A stretch of 64,000 bases of DNA from Batkoa obscura. Lineage: Eukaryota; Entomophthoromycota; Entomophthoromycetes; Entomophthorales; Batkoaceae. A program made the position numbers and the translations under genes. How positions within the stretch are numbered: the first letter of the stretch is position 1; each line of letters begins with the position of its first letter. Of this stretch, positions 57,901 to 64,000 are shown piece after piece. Location: assembly GCA_030770535.1 (NCBI GenBank), contig JASVEC010000020.1:744001-808000 (forward strand), given 5' to 3'. The notes under the pieces were generated by a model. The model made no database searches. It was not told the origin of the DNA and saw only the letters and a list, made by a program, of their open reading frames with translations.

Positions 57901-59578
57901 TTGCTTAAGATTGGTTATTAAGGGACCAAATGACACTTTATCTTTTTTAAATTGTAAAAGTGTCTATTGCAGCAGCCATGATGATAAGAGGATATGGACA
58001 ACCTCACCTTATTATACCTCTATACGTTTATTACCCATATTGAGCATGGCTAAATTTGTGCTATCAAAAGACGGTAGTGAAAGTAAGATTATTGAAGTTA
58101 TAACGAATTATGGCTCTTTATTAAAAGAGAGTATTGGGGATCAGTTTCAATTTCCATCGTTAGAATATTTAATTCAGTATTGGGCAGATGTTGATACTGA
58201 AATTCAGCATGCAGCTAGATCATTGTTTTTATCGAGTTTTATACAATTATCAAGTGAAACTAAGTTTCAAATTTTGTTTTATTACGAATCTTTTTTACCC
58301 GAAATTTTACCTGAAGATTTGATTTATTCCAAACACGCTATCTCAGCTACTCTCATTTTGGCAACGATTTTGAGTGAACATCCTACACTTATAGATAACT
58401 CTCATTCTAGGCAACTCATTTCTCAAGCTTTAGAATGGATTTTATCCTATCATGCCAATTTGAACTATAGAAAAATAGCTGTCAATATTTTAACTAGATC
58501 TTTCTCACAGTTCGAACCTTATGTGGATGGTATCTTTATATTAAAATGTGTTTATGAAATGATTAACAATCCCAGTAACACCTTAAGAGAAGCAGCTTAT
58601 CAAGCGATATTACAAATAGCTATATCTAACCCAATATTGTTGATATCTTCATTCGGATTAACAAAGGAAATAGAAGAGCTAAAATCAATATTAAAATTGA
58701 TACCTTATTTTATAAAAAAGAAAAAGTCGTTGTTGTTTAATTATATTGCTCCAACAGTAGAAGTTATATTAAAAGCATTAAATCCAAAGGAACTGGATAG
58801 AAATCAACACCTTTTACCACTAGCTACTCAAGCTATCCATGACCTAGTGACTAATTATGGTATGGTAGATTTTCACAGTGAAACTCAAAGATTAGCAGTT
58901 GGATTAAGGGAAGGCGCAGCTATTATCTATGATGTACGTACATGTACTAGGTATCTTGTATTGGAAGGCTATATGACACCCATCACATCTTTATGCTTTT
59001 CACCAGATGGCAAATTATTGGCTACTTTTTCATTGATGGAGCAGGTGCTAAAAGTGTGGCATACTTCTGCTGGGCTGTTTAGTATGCTGACAAAATCATT
59101 AAGATCCGTCACCCCTAATCAATTGAGTAATTTTGGGGGGAATGGAAGAGAGGATAGTAGATACAATCATTCCCCTCCATCATTAGCCTCTATGTTTTCA
59201 ATGGAAAATGAAAGGCTCAAAAGTTCATCAGTCTCAGCACCTACTTCAGGAAGAAGTTCACCATTTAATACTTTGCCAGCTGGGTTTCAACCAACAAGTA
59301 TGAAAAATGTGAACTCAAATACATTAATGCCACCACCTAGCGTAACTTCAGGGTTTTTAAGTACATCACCAGCACCGTATAGAACATTCAATGTTAAAAT
59401 GGAAGAGGAGGAACAGTGTCCAAGTAAGTTTTACTAATGAAGATAACGGATTTAGTTATTGATTACTTTCTATTTAGTTTCCCCAACAACGATTATGCAG
59501 TCAGCAGAGTTGATGTTTACTGGGCCTAGATCGATTAAATTGATAATCAATGGGTTGGAGTTGTGTTTTAATATCTAG
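54987..59578 (+). CDS. WDR7 / rabconnectin-3beta-like WD40 protein
   Basis: Six exons (54987-55466, 55561-55682, 55747-55903, 55949-56281, 56333-59423, 59478-59578) give 1427 residues, close to the 1490 of human WDR7. I start at MSLLQSLHST, the only ATG near the frame start. WD40-like repeats: DLNLDGSCLAVVGDADGKVR, NGDLIKWDINDARI, TAPITWLLEPAP with FLLSGDAIGMVKLWELSTG, and a C-terminal pair, QRLAVGLREGAAIIYDVRT and ITSLCFSPDGKLLATFS. A HEAT-like helical region (about 850-1130) lies between. WDR7 and DMXL proteins form rabconnectin-3, which assembles V-ATPase. The last exon is only visible by splicing: the ORF alone would end at SKFY. The last third holds a Ser/Pro-rich insert (SAPTSGRSSPF). 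Confidence 0.85.
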
Positions 59579-60210
59579 AAAAAGACCTAAGCGGAATAAG
59601 ACTAGGATGGAGTTTACAGCTAATATGCGAATTAGTGGAATGAGTGAGGAGAACAACTAAAATTAAGGTTTCTACAGTACCAAGATAAATCGTCCTAAAA
59701 ACTGAAGCACTCGTTTTTGAGTGTTCATTTCTCAATAAATAATAAATAAAAAAAGGCTCTTTTTTATTATATTTAAATACCATGTTAATATACATATTAA
59801 GTATCACTTTTATAGCTTTCATATTGAATTAACTATAACACCTAAAATCAATACTAACATATTGGCATTGGGCATTTTTTGGGAAATTTGGACAGTGGGA
59901 ATCATTATAATTAATTGAAAGTAAAAAAGCTGCAAATTTGAACTGAGAATTAAGCACTAAATAATTCATAAAATACCATTATTATCTTTTAAAAGGTAGC
60001 ATCGTAAAAAACTCATATCTATAAAAAAGTAAGCTAAAAAGCTTATATGTAAAAAAAGTTTTTTCAATAATTTAAAATTTTACAATTAACAGTGAAATTT
60101 AAACAAAATAAAATAAAATAAAATATAAAAATAAAAACAAAAAAAGTTTCGTAATGTTCAGCTTAATCTAGTAATCTAAGATAAAACATATAGCTTTTAA
60201 AATAAGCAAA
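59579..60210. other. Intergenic stretch after the WDR7-like gene
   Basis: AT-rich with A-runs (AAAATAAAATAAAAT near 60105); nothing recognised. A short minus-strand ORF near 59568-59822 is not supported. Confidence 0.45.
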
Positions 60211-60316
60211 ATATGGGGCTGTATTTTTGTGTTTAAGAATTTTACTAATAATTTTTCCGCCTAAATAGCGCTTAAAAATGGGAAAAATAATGAAGTCAAA
60301 AAAAACACTCCCATAT
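60211..60316 (-). mobile_element. MITE copy 17
   Basis: Begins ATATGGGGCTG and ends ACACTCCCATAT. TA flanks both sides; consensus-like. Confidence 0.85.
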
Positions 60317-60433
60317 AGTTATAGAACTTGGTTTATATTTAATTTAAGTTAGTAGCATATGGTATTTTCTAAATCTTGATAAAATACTTTATATAAATAA
60401 TTTAATTATTTCTGAAAAAATTTGTTATATAAG

Positions 60434-60451
60434 ATATGGGGATGTATTTAA
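60434..60451. mobile_element. Possible MITE end fragment
   Basis: Only ATATGGGGATGTATTTA matches the family; the following sequence does not. Low confidence. Confidence 0.4.
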
Positions 60452-61046
60452 TAGTTTATAAAAATCTTATAAAAACTTTTAGCCTCATAAAAAATCGATT
60501 TAAATCAATTCAAATTCTAAAATTTTAAAATAAACATTTCATTTTGAAAAGACTTGAATACAACTAATGAAACAGTTGTTAGATCATATCATTGATATTA
60601 TGATGATATAGTAAAGTTTTGCTACTAATCCAATTTAAACGTAAGCTATATACCAATGATCCAGCTTAATTATATAGCTACTTTTAGACTACAACAGACT
60701 TAAGTGAGATAAGCCTTGAATTGAATTAGTAATAACTAGGATAGTAATAAGGTTTTTAATATAATGAATATTTTAAATGTTGTATTCTAAAAATAACATT
60801 ATGATCTTTAATAGCTCGGCACTTAATTGTTGAACCCTTCAGTAGATTAACGCGGAATGCTCTAGATATTTTTACATAAAATTATAGCCTAAAATATTAA
60901 ATTTAATTCGCTTAATTATATTTTTAAAAAGGACCGAAGACTGAAGAATAAATATTCTTATTAAAAAAGAGCCGAAAACTGACGAATATTCATATTTAAG
61001 CATAAAATGAGAGTGACAATACAGTTTTATTTATAATTAAAGGTGA
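60452..61046. other. Gene-free stretch
   Basis: Contains two near-identical short direct repeats, AAAACTGACGAATATTC-like and AAGACTGAAGAATAAATATTC, near 60935-60990; otherwise nothing. Confidence 0.45.
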
Positions 61047-62471
61047 CTAAGCTTTAATATCATCATGGAAAGGTTTTTTACCATTTAAATACAAATATTT
61101 TATAATAGCAACAAAAAAGAAGCCCAGAAAATATAATCCTATACCATAATAAATAAGATAGGAGTAATTCTGAGTTAAATCAAAAATAAGACCAGCTAAA
61201 GGAGGCCCACCTAAATCACCAAGACCGGTTGGTGCATAAGCTAGCCCCATCATAGTAGAGAGATTCTCAACACCTAAAACAGAAAATTAGCGAATTATTT
61301 ATATCTAAGTTTAGTATCTTACCAAAGAGCGCAGCACATGCGGTTGGGAAACCACCTGCAAAACCACCAGCAGGGAAACCGTATAAGATCGCAAATACAA
61401 GTAAGACTGGAAAGGTAAAAGCAAAGCGCCAAATAACTAAAATTAAAGTTGATAATAATAAGCATAATGTGTACACTTCAAAATGTCCAAATCTATCGCC
61501 AACAACACCAAGTACAATTCTACCGACAGCATTAGAAGTATTTAATATTGCAACCAAAATAGCGCCTTGACTTGCTGATAAACCAATGAAGGTAGAATAT
61601 GGAGATATGAAATATAAAGGAACTAAATATCCAAAAGCAGCAAAGGTAGTTGAAAGACCAAAAAGGATAAATCTACCATTTAAAACCATTTCTTTTCTAA
61701 GAGGCGCCCTTTCCCTCTTAATATGTTTATCTTCGTTAAGGTACGGCTTAATAACAAGAGCTGAGAATGTTAAACAAGCCAAAAAAATAAAGGCATTGTA
61801 TCTCAAAGTCCATTGGTATCCAGAATAAGGTAATAACTTGGCATTCAACAAACTAAACACCATACCACCAATACCCGAACCTGCAGTCCCGATCCCAGTA
61901 GCTAAACCACGATGTTTATCGAACCAATGTGTTATAATCGTATTAGCTGGTACATAAACCAAGCCACCTCCCAATCCAAATATAAACCCTTGTGTAATAA
62001 CTAAATGCCAAATCTGAATTCTATTAATATATATATCATTACTTTATGAAATCTATTTACCTCCGTTGAAAATGAAGCTAGTAAATAACTTAATGTTATA
62101 AGTGCAGCACCTGAAAGTGCACATGCCCTAAAACCAAATATATCGCATAATCTTCCAGTTATGATAGAAGCAAAAGCCATCGTAGTAGGGGCAATGGTCC
62201 CAATTAAAGATATTTCCGAATATTTAGCACCTTTGAATACATTGGTATAATAAAATTCAACAAATACCCCAAAACCAGCGGCTACACCAAAAGAACAAGC
62301 TTGCATTAGGAAACTTGCAACAACTATTAGCCAACCATAACCTCCATCTGGTAATACTAATTTACCTTCGTCATGGTTGATAATATTACTATTATTATCT
62401 AAGTAAATAGTATCTTTATTATTAATTTTTGATGAAAAATCGTCTTCTATGATAATAGATTTTCTTTCCAT
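61047..62471 (-). CDS. Monocarboxylate-porter-like MFS transporter, paralogue B
   Basis: Three exons on the minus strand, 62061-62471, 61323-62013 and 61047-61273, give 442 residues. The first TM is PDGGYGWLIVVASFLMQACSFG, the MCT signature, followed by NTIITHWFDKHRGLATGIGTAGSGIGG. Twelve TM segments are expected. The first intron is at the same site as in paralogue A (44492-45865), after STE and before IWHLVITQGF. The second intron, within the CAALFG|VENL region, is absent from A, so one of the two genes gained or lost it. Identity to A is about 60% over the transmembrane core by eye. The substrate is unknown (proton-coupled monocarboxylate type). Confidence 0.9.
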
Positions 62472-64000
62472 TAAATAAATAAAAATTTAAAATATTTAAA
62501 AACAAAATATTTGTCTAAAATTTACTACCTTTATATATCCTTTTCTTATTCTTACTTGTGCTTGAAATAAAATTCTTATTTTTTTTATTGATTAAACCTT
62601 TATACATTTATTATTCAATATTTGTAACTTTTAAAAAAATTCGAATAACCCCAAAATCCTCATATAGAATTTTAAATAAAGCAGTTCCTAAGAACAAATT
62701 AAGACTGGGTTTAATTGGTGATTTCTAAAATAACAATCAAGTTTTTTTTCAGGGAAATAATTTCGAAAACTCAATAATTTCTTGATTAAACAAAAAATGA
62801 CCACACTTAAGTTTATTAGCATCATTTGGTTCAAATAAAAGGAGTTCGCTTTAATTGTTACGTATTTACACATCTCATTTAATTTTCCTATTTTTTTATT
62901 TTTGAACCTTGAAATCTAACCAAACATTTGCTTTCTATATTGAATCCCAACATGTAAGCTAATGTTGTTTTTAACAAGTAGGAAATACAAATTGTACTTA
63001 TAACAAAATAAAGTAAAACTGCTTAAATAAACTGATAATAATGGAATTTCAATTAATGATAACCATAGCTTGTTAATAAAAATATTATTTATCATTTCAA
63101 TACAGTATTATCTCTTGTTCTTTATTGTTTAAGCACTATCCTCAATGAAAATTTCATATTAAATGGTTGAATTTTGTATAAATTATATACAACTTAACTT
63201 TTATATATTAAGAATAAATAATAAACCTCGGTTTATCTAATTTTTAAAAAGATTGTACAAAATCTCGATGATATTGTATTTCATTAAAGGGTTTAAAAAT
63301 AATAAAAACAAAAATTGTTTATAGTACAACTTCTAAAACCTTAATAATAATAGCATTAATCCAAAGGACGAAACCCTGGCTTATAGGCAATAAATGCTAC
63401 ATCTTATAAAATCCTTATAATAAATAACAGTTGTACAAGATAAAATTTAAATTTAATATACTAAATTTATTGATTTAGCCTGAGAGTGTAGCTTAAAACT
63501 AGGCTAATTACAAGCTATAAGCAAAATAATATTTAAGATAATTTAATATCAAGTTTAGGTCTTTATTATCCTTTATAAATTGTAATTTATAACCTGGTTA
63601 ATATTCCTATTTTTTGTATCAAAAGTAATCGAAATACCTCAATATATATGTCATTAGAAAAAAGAGTGTTTTATTTTAAAGTTTTGGGCTTTTACTGGAA
63701 AATGTTTTGTAAACTTATTATATATTTAATACTATTGTGGTGATTCCTTATGCAACATTCAGTTTTATTTATAAAAAAAACCCTGAAAAAGTTATTTAAA
63801 GCTTGTAAATAGTTTATTCATGAGCGGAAAATTACAAAAACCTGGATAAAATAAAGAGCGAGGTAAGGAATGTACATTGGGAAAGAATTTATAGGGTAAA
63901 GAAAGGCTTTCTAGTTTGTGTTTCTGCTTTAGATTATGATAGGATGTATTGAGCTTATTTGATTTCAGTCTTGTTAATTTTAGTCATATACAAAATAGCT
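62472..64000. other. Gene-free stretch to the right edge
   Basis: AT-rich, with no supported ORF, RNA or MITE over 1.5 kb. The left end holds the promoter of MFS paralogue B. Confidence 0.5.

Noticed and set aside
1-64000. CRISPR arrays, operons, Shine-Dalgarno sites, rRNA genes
   Set aside because: None seen. The window is a nuclear fungal-type sequence; the tandem repeats present are simple microsatellites without spacers.

Overview
The window is eukaryotic and very AT-rich. Genes carry many short introns (about 43-105 nt, GTAAGT-like donors, TAG acceptors). It is almost certainly a fungus: there is an APSES (StuA/Efg1-type) transcription factor, a DHA14-type drug-efflux transporter and a Bud1/Rsr1-like GTPase. 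PARP, PHAF1 and a NIPA transporter are also present. PARP and PHAF1 are missing from Saccharomyces, so with the extreme AT content an early-diverging filamentous fungus is my best guess; I cannot name the genus.

Layout. 1-6 kb: gene-poor, with a DNA-transposon transposase-like ORF (1346-3061), small MITEs and one copy of an unclassified dispersed repeat. 6-18 kb: Rap/Rsr1-like GTPase, 14-TM MFS transporter, a conserved protein of unknown function, mitochondrial ribosomal protein bL32m and a complete BRCT-WGR-PRD-ART PARP. 18-27 kb: the APSES factor, then a desert of about 6 kb upstream of it with simple repeats and MITEs. 27-45 kb: the densest part, with a Nudix hydrolase, MOG1, PHAF1 (with a long extra N-terminus), a four-TM protein, NIPA, Rab11/Ypt31, Ykt6, a four-TM coiled-coil protein and a ten-TM protein. 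44-64 kb: two monocarboxylate-porter-like MFS paralogues, a small Cys-rich predicted GPI protein, a divergent pair of epoxide-hydrolase-like genes on either side of an intron-containing tRNA-Ile(UAU), an RS-rich protein and a WDR7/rabconnectin-3beta-like protein. I derived exon borders by hand from splice signals, reading frame and family resemblance.

Several genes serve membrane traffic (Rab11, Ykt6, PHAF1, WDR7-like) or polarity and development (Rsr1-like, APSES). They look like ordinary scattered housekeeping genes, not a designed cluster.

The strongest unexplained signals are: (i) a family of about 20 MITE copies of about 106 bp with ATATGGGG/CCCCATAT ends, some as head-to-head dimers; (ii) the epoxide-hydrolase pair, with almost identical exon lengths, where one copy has Asn at the nucleophile position and the other keeps Asp but is one base short in exon 3; (iii) PHAF1 with a 330-residue low-complexity extension; (iv) a transposase-like gene I cannot place in a named superfamily; and (v) a conserved protein with no known function.
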